From Hydractinia symbiolongicarpus (Eukaryota; Cnidaria; Hydrozoa; Anthoathecata; Hydractiniidae), in assembly GCF_029227915.1 (NCBI RefSeq), contig NC_079887.1, forward strand, positions 6,136,001-6,200,000: DNA of 64,000 nucleotides. The letters are read 5' to 3'. Under the pieces are notes generated by a model, which saw only the letters and a list, made by a program, of their open reading frames with translations, ran no database searches and was not told the DNA's origin. The position numbers and the translations under genes were made by a program. Within the stretch, counting starts at the first letter, position 1; every line of letters starts with the position of its first letter. Shown here one piece after another: positions 42,601 through 55,165 of this stretch.

Positions 42601-45600
42601 ATTGTCTCATTTATCACATTTATCAGGTCACAGTCCAAAGTTAGTTCAATTAAGTCCAACAGTCAATCGTTTCACTGTTAAAAGCGATGCAGCCTAGTAT
42701 TATCAGAAAAATATCGCTAAATACATGTTGGTACGAATATGTGACGCAACCGTTGTAATTCAAACGGATTTATACCGCTAGAAAGTCAATGAAATGTAGT
42801 CTTTGAAACTGTTCCTATATATTCAGCGCGACTTATTTATCTAAGTTTTTAAATAAAGCTCTACCACAGTGCCTAATGAAACCGCTGAATTCCAGCAATC
42901 ATGTCAAATTAAGAAGAATGTTATTCCTTGGAGACCAATTGGCTCATTTATCACATTTATAAGGTCGCAGTCCAGAATCAGTTCAATTAATTCCCACAGT
43001 CAATCGTTTTACTGTTAAAAGCAATACAACTTAGTAATATCGGGAAAAAAACACTAAATACATGTTGGTACGAATATGTGACGCGACCGTTGCAACTCAA
43101 ACGGATTCACAGCGTTAGAAAGTCAATGAAATGTAGTTTTTGAAACTGTCTCTATTTCTTCAGCGCGTGCTATTGGCTAGGATTGGTCCCACAGTAAAAA
43201 TTGACTTTTTTATCTAAATATTTAAATGAAGCGCTACCACAGCACCCAGTGTAATCGCTGAGTTACGGCGTCAAATTAAGAAGAATGTTATTTCTTGGAG
43301 TCCAATTCTCTCATTTATCACATTTATCAGATCACAGTCCAAAGTTAGTTCAATTAAGTCCCACAGTCAATCGTTTCACTGTTAAAAGCGATGCAACCTA
43401 GCAATATCAGAAGAATATAGCTAATTACATGTTGATACGAATATGTGACGCAACTGTTGTAACTCAAACGGACTGACACCGCTAGAAAGTCAGTGAGATG
43501 TAGTTTTTGAAACTGTCGTTATTTCTTCTGCGCGTGATAACGGCTAGGATTGGCCCCACAGTAAAAATTGACTTTCTTATCTAAATTTTCAAATGAAGCG
43601 CTACCACAGCGCCCAGTGTAATCGCTGAGTTACGGCGTCAAATTAAGAAGAATGTTATTTCTTGGAGTCCAATTGTTTCATTTATCACATTTATCAGGTC
43701 ACAGTCCAAAGTTATTTCAATTAAGTCCCACAGTCAATCGTTTCACTGTTAAAAGCGATGCAACCTAGCAATATCAGAAAAATATCGCTAAATACATGTT
43801 GGTACGAATATGTGACGCAACTGTTGTAACTGAAGTGGATTGATACCGTTAGAAAGTCAATGAAAAGTAATTTTTGAAACTGTCGCTATTTTTTCAGCGC
43901 GCCATAACGGCTAGGATTGGTCCCACAGTAAAGAATGACTTATTTATCTAAATTTTTAAATGAAGCGCCACCACCGCGCACAACGTAATCGCTGAGTTCC
44001 AGCAATCATGTCAAATTAAGAAGAATGTTATTTCTTGGAGTCCAATTGGCTCATTTATCACATTTATAAGAACACAGTCCAGAATCAGTTCAATTAATTC
44101 CCACAGTCAATCGTTTCAGTTTTAAAAGCAACCCAACTTAGTAATATTGGAAGAAAATCACTAAATACATGTTGGTACGAATATGTGACGCAACCGTTGT
44201 AACTCAAACGGATTGACACCGTTAGAAAGTCATTGAAATGTAATTTTTGAAACTGTGTCTATTTCTTCAGCGCGCGATAACGGCTAGGATTGGTCCCACA
44301 GAAAAAAATCACTTATTTACCTTAATTTTTAAATAAAGCGCTACCACAGCGCCCAGTGTAATCACTGAGTTCTCACAATCACGCCAAATTAGAAAGAATG
44401 TTATTTCTTGGAGTCCAAGTGTCTCACTTATAACATTTATAAGGTCACAGTCCAAAATCAGTTCAATTAATTCCCACAGTCAATGGTTTCACTGTTAAAA
44501 GCGATGCAACCTAGAAATATAAGAAAAAATATCGCTAAATACATGTTGGTACGAATATGTGACGCAACTGTTGTAACTGAAGTGGATTGATACCGTTAGA
44601 AAGTCAATGAAAAGTAATTTTTGAAACTGTCGCTATTTTTTCAGCGCGCCATAACGGCTAGGATTGGTCCCACAGTAAAGAATGACTTATTTATCTAAAT
44701 TTTTAAATGAAGCGCCACCACCGCGCACAACGTAATCTCTGAGTTCCAGCAATCATGTCAAATTAAGAAGAATGTTATTTCTTGGAGTCCAATTGGCTCA
44801 TTTATCACATTTATAAGAACACAGTCCAGAATCAGTTCAATTAATTCCCACAGTCAATCGTTTCAGTTTTAAAAGCAACCCAACTTAATAATATTGGAAG
44901 AAAATCACTAAATACATGTTGGTACGAATATGTGACGCAACCGTTGTAACTCAAACGGATTGACACCGTTAGAAAGTCATTGAAATGTAATTTTTGAAAC
45001 TGTGTCTATTTCTTCAGCGCGCGATAACGGCTAGGATTGGTCCCGCAGAAAAAAATCACTTATTTACCTTAATTTTTAAATAAAGCGCTACCACAGCGCC
45101 CAGTGTAATCACTGAGTTCCCACAATCACGCCAAATTCGAAAGAATGTTATTTCTTGGAGTCCAAGTGTCTCACTTATAACATTTATAAGGTCACAGTCC
45201 AAAATCAGTTCAATTAAGTCCCACAGTCAATGGTTTCACTGTTAAAAGCGATGCAACCTAGAAATATAAGAAAAAATATCGCTAAATACATGTTGGTACG
45301 AATATGTGACACAACTGTTGTAACTGAAGTGGATTGATACCGTTAGAAAGTCAATGAAAAGTAATTTTTGAAACTGTCGCTATTTTTTCAGCGCGCCATA
45401 ACGGTTAGGATTGGTCCCACAGTAAAGAATGACTTATTTATCTAAATTTTTAAATGAAGCGCCACCACCGCGCACAACGTAATCGCTGAGTTCCAGCAAT
45501 CATGTCAAATTAAGAAGAATGTTATTTCTTGGAGTCCAATTGGCTCATTTATCACATTTATAAGAACACAGTCCAGAATCAGTTCAATTAATTCCCACAG

Positions 45601-48600
45601 TCAATCGTTTCAGTTTTAAAAGCAACCCAACTTAGTAATATTGGAAGAAAATCACTAAATACATGTTGGTACGAATATGTGACGCAACCGTTGTAACTCA
45701 AACGGATTGACACCGTTAGAAAGTCATTGAAATGTAATTTTTGAAACTGTGTCTATTTCTTCAGCGCGCGATAACGGCTAGGATTGGTCCCACAGAAAAA
45801 AATCACTTATTTACCTTAATTTTTAAATAAAGCGCTACCACAGCGCCCAGTGTAATCACTGAGTTCCCACAATCACGCCAAATTAGAAAGAATGTTATTT
45901 CTTGGAGTCCAAGTGTCTCACTTATAACATTTATAAGGTCACAGTCCAAAATCAGTTCAATTAAGTCCCACAGTCAATGGTTTCACTGTTAAAAGCGATG
46001 CAACCTAGAAATATAAGAAAAAATATCGCTAAATACATGTTGGTACGAACATGTGACACAACCGTTGAAACTGAAGTGGATTGATACCGTTAGAAAGTCA
46101 ATGAAATCTAATTTTTGAAACTGTTGCGATTACTTCAGCGCGCCATAACGGCTAGGATTTGTTCCACAGTAAAGAATGACTTATTTATCTAAATTTTTAA
46201 ATGAAGCGCCACCACAGCGCCCAACGTAATCGCTGAGTTCCGGCGTGAAATTAAGAAGAATGTTATTTATTGGAGTCCAATTGTCTCATTTATCACATTT
46301 ATCAGGTCACAGTCCAAAGTTAGTTCAATTAAGTCCAACAGTCAATCGTTTCACTGTTAAAAGCGATGCAGCCTAGCATTCTCAGAAAAATATCGCTAAA
46401 TACATGTTGGTACGAATATGTGACGCAACCGTTGTAATTCAAACGGATTTATACCGCTAGAAAGTCAATGAAATGTAGTCTTTGAAACTGTTCCTATATA
46501 TTCAGCGCGACTTATTTATCTAAGTTTTTAAATAAAGCTCTACCACAGTGCCTAATGAAACCGCTTAATTCAAGCAATCATGTCAAATTAAGAAGAATGT
46601 TATTCCTTGGAGACCAATTGGCTCATTTATCACATTTATAAGGTCGCAGTCCAGAATCAGTTCAATTAATTCCCACAGTCAATCGTTTTACTGTTAAAAG
46701 CAATACAACTTAGTAATACCGGAAAAAAAACACTAAATACATTTTGGTACGAATATGTGACGCGACCGTTGCAACTCAAACGGATTCACAGCGTTAGAAA
46801 GTCAATGAAATGTAGTTTTTGAAACTGTCTCTATTTCTTCAGCGCGTGCTACTGGCTAGGATTGGTCCCACAGTAAAAATTGACTTTCTTATCTAAATAT
46901 TTAAATGAAGCGCTACCACAGCACCCAGTGTAATCGCTGAGTTACGGCGTCAAATTAAGAAGAATGTTATTTCTTGGAGTCCAATTCTTTCATTTATCAC
47001 ATTTATCAGATCACAGTCCAAAGTTAGTTCAATTAAGTCCCACAGTCAATCGTTTCACTGTTAAAAGCGATGCAACCTAGCAATATCATAAGAATATCGC
47101 TAAATACATGTTGGTACGAATATGTGACGCAACTGTTGTAACTGAAGTGGAATGATACCGTTAGAAAGTCAATGAAATGAAATTTTTGAAACAGTCGCTA
47201 TTTCTTCAGCGCGCCATAACGGCTAGGATTGGTCCCACAGTAAAGAATCAATTATTTATCTAAATTTTTAAATAAAGCGCCACCACCGCGCCCAACGTAA
47301 TCGCTGAGTTCCGGCGTCAAATTAAGGAGAATGTTATTTCTTGGAGTCCAATTGTCTCATTTATCACATTTATCAGGTCACAGTCCAAAGTTAATTTAAT
47401 TAAGTCCCACAGTCAATCGGTTCACTGTTAAAAGCGATGCAGCCTAGTATTATCAGGAAAATATCGCTAAATACATGTTGGTACAAATATGTGACGCAAC
47501 CGTTGTAACCCAAACAGATTTAAACCGCTAGAAAGTCAATGAAATGTAGTGTTTGACAATGTTCCTTTTTTTTCAGCGCGTGCTAACGGCCAGAATTTGT
47601 CCCACAGTAAGAAATGACTTATTTACCTTAATTTTTAAATAAAGCGCTACCACAGCGCCCAGTGTAATCACTGAGTTCTCACAGTCATGCCAAATTAAAA
47701 AGAATGTTATTTCTTGGATTCCAAGTGTCTCACTTATAACATTTATAAGGTCACAGTCCAAAATCAGTTCAATTAAGTCCCACAGTCAATCGTTTCACTG
47801 TTAAAAGCAATACAACTTAGTAATATTGGAAGAAAATCACTAAATACATGTTGGTACGAACATGTGACACAACCGTTGTAACTCAAACGGACTGACACCG
47901 TTAGAAAGTCAGTGAGATGTAGTTTTTGAAACTGTCGTTATTTCTTCTGCGCGTGATAACGGCTAGGATTGGCCCCACAGTAAAAATTGACTTTCTTATC
48001 TAAATTTTTAAATGAAGCGCTACCACAGCGCCCAGTGTAATCGCTGAGTTACGGCGTCAAATTAAGAAGAATGTTATTTCTTGGAGTCCAATTGTCTCAT
48101 TTATCACATTTATCAGGTCACAGTCCAAAGTTAGTTCAATTAAGTCCCACAGTCAATCGTTTCACTGTTAAAAGCGATGCAACCTAGCAATATCAGAAAA
48201 ATATCGCTAAATACATGTTGGTACGAATATGTGACGCAACTGTTGTAACTGAAGTGGATTGATACCGTTAGAAAGTCAATGAAAAGTAATTTTTGAAACT
48301 GTCGCTATTTTTTCAGCGCGCCATAACGGCTAGGATTGGTCCCACAGTAAAGAATGACTTATTTATCTAAATTTTTAAATGAAGCGCCACCACCGCGCCC
48401 AACGTAATCGCTGAGTTCCAGCAATCATGTCAAATTAAGAAGAATGTTATTTCTTGGAGTCCAATTGGCTCATTTATCACATTTATAAGAACACAGTCCA
48501 GAATCAGTTCAATTAATTCCCACAGTCAATCGTTTCAGTTTTAAAAGCAACCCAACTTAGTAATATTGGAAGAAAATCACTAAATACATGTTGGTACGAA

Positions 48601-49700
48601 TATGTGACGCAACCGTTGTAACTCAAACGGACTGACACCGTTAGAAAGTCAGTGAGATGTAGTTTTTGAAACTGTCGTTATTTCTTCTGCGCGTGATAAC
48701 GGCTAGGATTGGCCCCACAGTAAAAATTGACTTTCTTATCTAAATTTTTAAATGAAGCGCTACCACAGCGCCCAGTGTAATCGCTGAGTTACGGCGTCAA
48801 ATTAAGAAGAATGTTATTTCTTGGAGTCCAATTGTCTCATTTATCACATTTATCAGGTCACAGTCCAAAGTTAGTTCAATTAAGTCCCACAGTCAATCGT
48901 TTCACTGTTAAAAGCGATGCAACCTAGCAATATCAGAAAAATATCGCTAAATACATGTTGGTACGAATATGTGACGCAACTGTTGTAACTGAAGTGGATT
49001 GATACCGTTAGAAAGTCAATGAAAAGTAATTTTTGAAACTGTCGCTATTTTTTCAGCGCGCCATAACGGCTAGGATTGGTCCCACAGTAAAGAATGACTT
49101 ATTTATCTAAATTTTTAAATGAAGCGCCACCACCGCGCACAACGTAATCGCTGAGTTCCAGCAATCATGTCAAATTAAGAAGAATGTTATTTCTTGGAGT
49201 CCAATTGGCTCATTTATCACATTTATAAGAACACAGTCCAGAATCAGTTCAATTAATTCCCACAGTCAATCGTTTCAGTTTTAAAAGCAACCCAACTTAG
49301 TAATATTGGAAGAAAATCACTAAATACATGTTGGTACGAATATGTGACGCAACCGTTGTAACTCAAACGGATTGACACCGTTAGAAAGTCATTGAAATGT
49401 AATTTTTGAAACTTTGTCTATTTCTTCAGCGCGCGATAACGGCTAGGATTAGTCCCACAGAAAAAAATCACTTATTTACCTTAATTTTTAAATAAAGCGC
49501 TACCACAGCGCCCAGTGTAATCACTGAGTTCCCACAATCACGCCAAATTAGAAAAAATGTTATTTCTTGGAGTCCAAGTGTCTCACCTATAACATTTATA
49601 AGGTCACAGTCCAAAATCAGTTCAATTAAGTCCCACAGTCAATGGTTTCACTGTTAAAAGCGATGCAACCTAGAAATATAAGAAAAAATATCGCTAAATA
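39700..49700. repeat. Satellite sub-block: ~6.97-kb duplication with internal 747-bp dimers
   Basis: About 1.8 kb near 39.7-41.5 kb is repeated near 46.7-48.5 kb at an offset of 6,971 bp; the same chance reverse-strand ORF appears at 40,602-40,790 and 47,573-47,761. Between them the CGTTTCAGTTTTAAAAGC variant occurs at about 41,559, 44,112, 44,859 and 45,606 (the last three 747 bp apart) and again at about 48,531 and 49,271. Nested duplications at several scales built this part. Boundaries are approximate. Confidence 0.8.
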
Positions 49701-50239
49701 CATGTTGGTACGAATATGTGACTCAACCGTTGTAACTCAAACGGACTGACACCGTTAGAAAGTCAGTGAGATGTAGTTTTTGAAACTGTCGTTATTTTTT
49801 CAGTGCGCGATAATTGCTAGGAATGGTCCCACAGTAAAAATTGACTTTCTTATCTAAATTTTTAAATGAAGCGCTACCACAGCGCCCAGTGTAATCGCTA
49901 AGTTACGGCAATTATGTCAAATTAAGAAGAATGTTATTTCTTGGAGTCCAATTGTCTTATTTATCACAATTATCAGGTCACAGTCCAAAGTTAGTTCAAT
50001 TAAGTCCCACAGTCAATCGTTTCACTGTTAGAAGCGATGCAACCTAGTAATATCAGAAAAATATCGATATGTACATGTTGGTACGAATACGTGACGCAAC
50101 CGTTGTAACTCAAACGGATTTATACCGCCACAAAGTCAATGAAATGTTGTCTTTGAAACTGTTCCTATTTATTCAGCGCGTGCTAACGGCCAGGATTGGT
50201 CCCACAGTAATAAAAGACTTATTTATCTAAATTTTTAAA

Positions 50240-51060
50240 TGAAGCGTTACCACAGCGCCCAATGTGTTCGCTGAGTTCCGGCAATCACGTCAAAATAAGA
50301 AGAATGTTATTTCTTGGAGTCCAACTGTCTCACTTATAACATTTAGAAGGGCACAGTCCAAAATCAGTTCAATTAATTCCCACAGTCGATCGTTTCACTG
50401 TTAAAAGCAATACAACTTAGTAATATCGGAAGAAAATCATTAAATACATGTTGGTACGATTATGTGACGCAACCGTTGTAACTCAAACGGATTGGCACCG
50501 TTAGAAAGTCAATGAAATGTAGTTTTTGAAACTGTCTCTATTTCTTCAGCGCGCGATAACGGCTAGGATTGGTCCTACGGTAAAGAATGACTTATTTATC
50601 CAAATTTTTAAATGAAGTGCTACCACAGCGCCCAATGTAATCGCCGAGTTCTGGCAATCACGTCAAAATAAGAAGAATGTTATTTCTTGGAGTCCAACTG
50701 TCTCACTTATAACATTTAGAAGGGCACAGTCCAAAATCAGTTCAATTAATTCCCACAGTCGATCGTTTCACTGTTAAAAGCAATACAACTTAGTAATATC
50801 GGAAGAAAATCATTAAATACATGTTGGTACGATTATGTGACGCAACCGTTGTAACTCAAACGGATTGGCACCGTTAGAAAGTCAATGAAATGTAGTTTTT
50901 GAAACTGTCTCTATTTCTTCAGCGCGCGATAACGGCTAGGATTGGTCCTACGGTAAAGAATGACTTATTTATCCAAATTTTTAAATGAAGTGCTACCACA
51001 GCGCCCAATGTAATCGCCGAGTTCTGGCAATCACGTCAAAATAAGAAGAATGTTATTTCT
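50240..51060. repeat. Satellite sub-block: single-monomer doubling
   Basis: Two adjacent monomers, anchored at GGGCACAGTCCAAAATCAG near 50,349 and 50,722, are almost identical over a full 373-bp period. Shared rare variants are CACAGTCGATCG, ATCATTAAATAC, GATTATGTGACGC and GGTCCTACGGTAAAG. A related third copy lies near 52,960-53,280. This is the clearest recent monomer-level duplication in the window. Confidence 0.85.
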
Positions 51061-53750
51061 TGGAGTCCAATTGTCTTATTCATCACATTTATCAGGTCAC
51101 AGTCCAAAGTTAGTTCAATTAAGTCCCACAGTCAATCGTTTCACTGTTAAAAGCGATGCAACCTAGTAATATCAAAAACAATATCGCTAAATACATGTTG
51201 GTACGAACATGTGACCCAACCGTTGTAACTCAAACGGATTGACACCGTTAGAAAGTCAATGAAATGTAGTTTTTGAAACTGTCTCTATTTCTTCAGCCCG
51301 CGATAACGGCTAGGATTGGTCCCACAGTAAAAAATGTCTTATTTAACTTAATTTTTAAATAAAGCGCTACCACAGCGCCCAGTGGAATAACTGAGTTCCA
51401 GCAATCATGTCAAGTTAAGAAGATTGTTATTTCTTGTAGTCCAACTGTTTCACTTATAACATTTAGAAGGTCACAGTCCAAAATCAGTTCAATTAATTCC
51501 CACAGTCGATCGTTTCACTGGTAAAAGCAATACAACTTAGTAATATCGGAAGAAAATCACTAAATACATGTTGGTACGAATATGTGACACAACCGTTGTA
51601 ACTCAAACGGACTGACACCGTTAGAAAGTCAGTGAGATGTAGTTTTTGAAACTGTCGTTATTTCTTCAGTGCGCGATAACGGCTAGGATTGGTCCCACAG
51701 TAAAAATTGACTTTCTTATCTAAATATTTAAATGAAGTGCTACCACAGCGCCCAGTGTAATCGCTAAGTTACGGCAATTATGTCAAATTAAGAAGAATGT
51801 TATTTCTTGGAGTCCAATTGTCTTATTTATCACAATTATCAGGTCACAGTCCAAAGTTAGTTCAATTAAGTCCCACAGTCAATCGTTTCACTGTTAGAAG
51901 CGATGCAACCTAGTAATATCAGAAAAATATCGATATGTACATGTTGGTACGAATACGTGAGGGAACCGTTGTAACTTAAACGGACTGATACGGTTAGAAA
52001 GTCGATAAAAAGTAGTTTTTGAAACTGTCGCTATTTCTTCAGCGCCCGCTAACGGCTACGATTGGTCCCACAGTACAAAATGACTTATTTATCTAAATTT
52101 TTAAATAAAGAACTACCACGGAGCCCAGTGTAATTGATGAGTTACAGCAATCATGTCAGTTTAAGAAGAATGTTATTTCTTGGAGTCCAATTGACTCATT
52201 TATCACATTAATAAGGTCACAGTTCAAAGTTAGTTCAATTAATTCCCACCGTCAATCGTTTCACTGTTAAAAGCAATACAACTTAGTAATATCGGAAAAG
52301 AATTACTAAATACATGTTGGTACGAATATGTGACGCAAGCGTTGTAACTCAAACGGATTTATACCGCCACAAAGTCAATGAAATGTTGTCTTTGAAACTG
52401 TTCCAATTTATTCAGCGCGTGCTAACGGCCAGGATTGGTCCCACAGTAATAAAAGACTTATTTATCTAAATTTTTAAATGAAGCGTTACCACAGCGCCCA
52501 ATGTATTCGCTGAGTTCCGGCAATCACGTCAAAATAAGAAGGATGTTATTTCTTGGAGTCCAATTGTCTTATTCATCACATTTATCAGGTCACGGTCCAA
52601 AGTTACTTCAATTAAGTCCTACAGTCAATCGTTTCACTGTTAAAAGCGATGCAACCTAGTAATATCAGAAACAATATCGCTAAATACATGTTGGTACGAA
52701 CATGTGACCCAACCGTTGTAACTCAAACGGATTGACACCGTTAGAAAGTCAATGAAATGTAGTTTTTGAAACTGTCCCTATTTTTTCAGCGCGCGATAAC
52801 GGCTAGGATTGGTCCCACAGTAAAAAATGTCTTATTTAACTTAATTTTTAAATAAAGCGCTACCACAGCGCCCAGTGTAATAACTGAGTTCCAGGAATCA
52901 TGTCAAATTAAGAAGAATGTTATTTCTTGTAGTCCAACTGTCTCACTTATAACATTTAGAAGGTCACAGTCCAAAATCAGTTCAATTAATTCCCACAGTC
53001 GATCGTTTCACTGTTAAAAGCAATACAACTTAGTAATATCGGAAGAAAATCATTAAATACATGTTGGTACGATTATGTGACGCAACCGTTGTAACTCAAA
53101 CGGATTGGCACCGTTAGAAAGTCAATGAAATGTAGTTTTTGAAACTGTCTCTATTTCTTCAGCGCGCGATAACGGCTAGGATTGGTCCTACGGTAAAGAA
53201 TGACTTATTTATCTAAATTTTTAAATGAAGTGCTACCACAGCGCCCAATGTAATCGCTGAGTTCTGGCAATCACGTCAAAATAAGAAGAATGTTATTTCT
53301 TGTAGTCCAATTGTCTCATTTATCACATTTATCAGGTCACAGTGCAAAGTTAGTTCAATTAAGTCCCACAGGAAATCGTTTCACTGTTGAAAGCGACACA
53401 ACTTAGTAATGTCGGAAAAAAACACTAATTACATGTTGGTACGAATGTGTGACGCAACCGTTGCAACTCAAACAGATTGACACCGTTAAAAAGTCAATGA
53501 AATGGAGTTTTTGAAACTGTCTCTATATCTTCAGCGCGCGCTAACGGCTAGGATTGGTCCCACAGTATATATGACTTATTTATCTAAATTTTTAAATGAA
53601 GCGCTACCACAGCGCCCAGTGTAATCGCTGAGTTCCAGCGTCAAATTAAGAAGAATGTTATTTCTTGTAGTCAAACTGGCTCATTTATCACATTTATAAT
53701 GTCAAAGTCCAAAATCAGTTCAATTAAGTGCCACAATACAACTTAGTACT

Positions 53751-53850
53751 ATTGGAAGAAAATCACTAAATACATGTTGGTACGAATATGTATTTAGTGA
53801 TTTTCTTCCAATATTGGAAGAAAATCACTAAATACATGTTGGTACGAATA
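53751..53850. repeat. Forward/inverted/forward scar: 25-bp perfect inverted repeat
   Basis: Positions 53,751-53,775 (ATTGGAAGAAAATCAC onward) are followed by a 12-base spacer, then by their exact reverse complement at 53,788-53,812, then immediately by the forward sequence again from 53,813. This is the only inverted satellite segment I noticed; every monomer otherwise runs one way. The three-part structure is what a replication template switch with snap-back would leave. A nearby deletion (AAGTGCCACAATACAAC at about 53,728) removes part of the same monomer. Confidence 0.9.
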
Positions 53851-54709
53851 TCTGACGCAACCGTTGTAACTCAAACGGATTGACACCGTCAGAAAGTCAA
53901 TAAAATGTAGTTTTTGATACTGTCTCTATTTCTTCACCGCGCGATAACGGCTAGGATTGGTCCCACGGTAAAAAATGTCTTATTTAACTTAATTTTTAAA
54001 TAAAGCGCTACCACAGCGCCCAGTGTAATAACTGAGTTCCAGCAATCATGTCAAATTGAGAAGATTGTTATTTCTTGTAGTCCAACTGTCTCACTTTTAA
54101 CATTTAGAAGGTCACAGTCCAAAATCAGTTCAATTAATTCCCACAGTCAATTGTTTCACTGTTAAAAGCAATACAACTTTGTAATATCGGAATAAAATCA
54201 TTAAATACATGTTGGTACGAATATGTGACGCAACCGTTGTAACTCAAACGGATTGACACCGTTAGAAAATCAATGAAATGTAGCTTTTGAAACTGTCTCT
54301 ATTTCTTCAGCGCGCGATAACGGCTAGGATTGGTCCCACGGTAAAGAATGACTTATTTATCTAAATTTTTAAATGAAGTGCTACCACAGCGCCCAATGTA
54401 ATCGCTGAGCTCTGACAATCACGTCAAAATAAGAAGAATATTATTTCTTGGAGTCCAATTGTCTCATTTATCACATTTATCAGGTCACAGTGCAAAGTTA
54501 GTTCAATTAAGTCCCACAGTCAATCGTTTCACTGTTAAAAGCGATGCAACCTAGTAATATCAGAAAGAATATCGCTAAATACATGTTGGTACGAACATGT
54601 GACCCAACCGTTGTAACTCAAACGGATTGACACCGTTAGAAAGTCAATGAAATGTAGTTTTTGAAACTGCCTCTATTTCTTCAGCGCGAACTAACGGCTA
54701 GTCCCACAG

Positions 54710-55165
54710 TAACTAGTATAGAAAGTGTTGCGGAGAGGTTGCCAAGGCAAAGGCATTAAGCACGGCAAGGAAATGGCACGGCAAAGGCAGGCAAGGAAAC
54801 AGGGCACGGCAAAGAGGCAGGAAAGGAAACAGTAAGGCAGGGGTAGACAAGGCATGGTAGGCACAAGCAAGGCAAAGGCATTAAGCACGGCAAGGAAAAT
54901 GCACGGCATATGCAGGCAAGGAAACAGGGCACGGCAAAGGCAGACAAGGAAACAGGAAGAGGAATCAGTAAGGCAGGGGTATGCAAGGCACAGGCAAGGC
55001 AAAGGCATTAATGAAGGCAAGGAAAAGGCACGGCATAGGCAGGCAAGGAAACATGAAGAGGAATCAGCAAGGCAGGGGTAGGCAAGGGCATGGCAGGCAC
55101 CAGAAAAGGCATGGGAAGGGTAGGCAAAGGCACGGTGAGTGATGGCAAGGCAGGCAGGGACCTTA
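54710..55165 (+). repeat. GGCA-rich, T-poor minisatellite (~127-bp unit) at the satellite edge
   Basis: The stretch is built from AGGCA, ACGGCA and GCAAGGAAA motifs with very few T residues on the + strand. AAGGCATTAAG-type starts occur at about 54,749 and 54,875, and AAGGCATTAATG at 55,002, giving a 126-127-bp higher unit that contains GGAAACAGGGCACGGC or close variants. Long ORFs on both strands here (for example 54,691-55,020 minus and 54,854-55,081 plus) are low-complexity artefacts. It separates the satellite from single-copy DNA. Confidence 0.9.

Larger units (their letters stand above)
28829..54709. repeat. Satellite array, right part (same ~373-bp family, more diverged)
   Basis: The monomers are the same family and orientation as in the left part but carry more substitutions and small indels. 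The two deletion scars of the 2,487-bp HOR recur here in diverged monomers: the TCAGCGCGACTTATTTATC type near 31,808, 35,447, 42,828 and 46,506, and the TTCCTTCCTRTTAAAAGCG type near 30,912 and 33,100. The scars therefore predate HOR amplification. The array ends where GGCTAGTCCCACAGTAA (missing GATTGG) is followed by CTAGTATAGAAAGTGTTGCGG. ORFs such as 39,993-40,184 and 40,602-40,790 are accidental. Confidence 0.95.

Noticed and set aside
39993-47761. ORFs at 39,993 (+), 40,602 (-) and 47,573 (-)
   Set aside because: Chance frames in satellite; the two minus-strand ones are a duplicated segment at an offset of 6,971 bp.
1-54709. Could the array be a CRISPR or rDNA-like gene cluster?
   Set aside because: There are no short repeat/variable spacer structures, no cas-like genes, and no rRNA or other RNA gene signature in the monomer; it is a conventional satellite with whole-monomer similarity.
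1-54709. CENP-B box in the satellite monomer
   Set aside because: I looked for the TTCG....A..CGGG pattern in representative monomers and did not find it.
54691-55081. Overlapping ORFs of 75-109 codons in the GGCA-rich minisatellite
   Set aside because: They are open because the DNA is nearly T-free on one strand; their Cys/Leu/Pro or Arg/Gln repeats simply mirror the DNA repeat.
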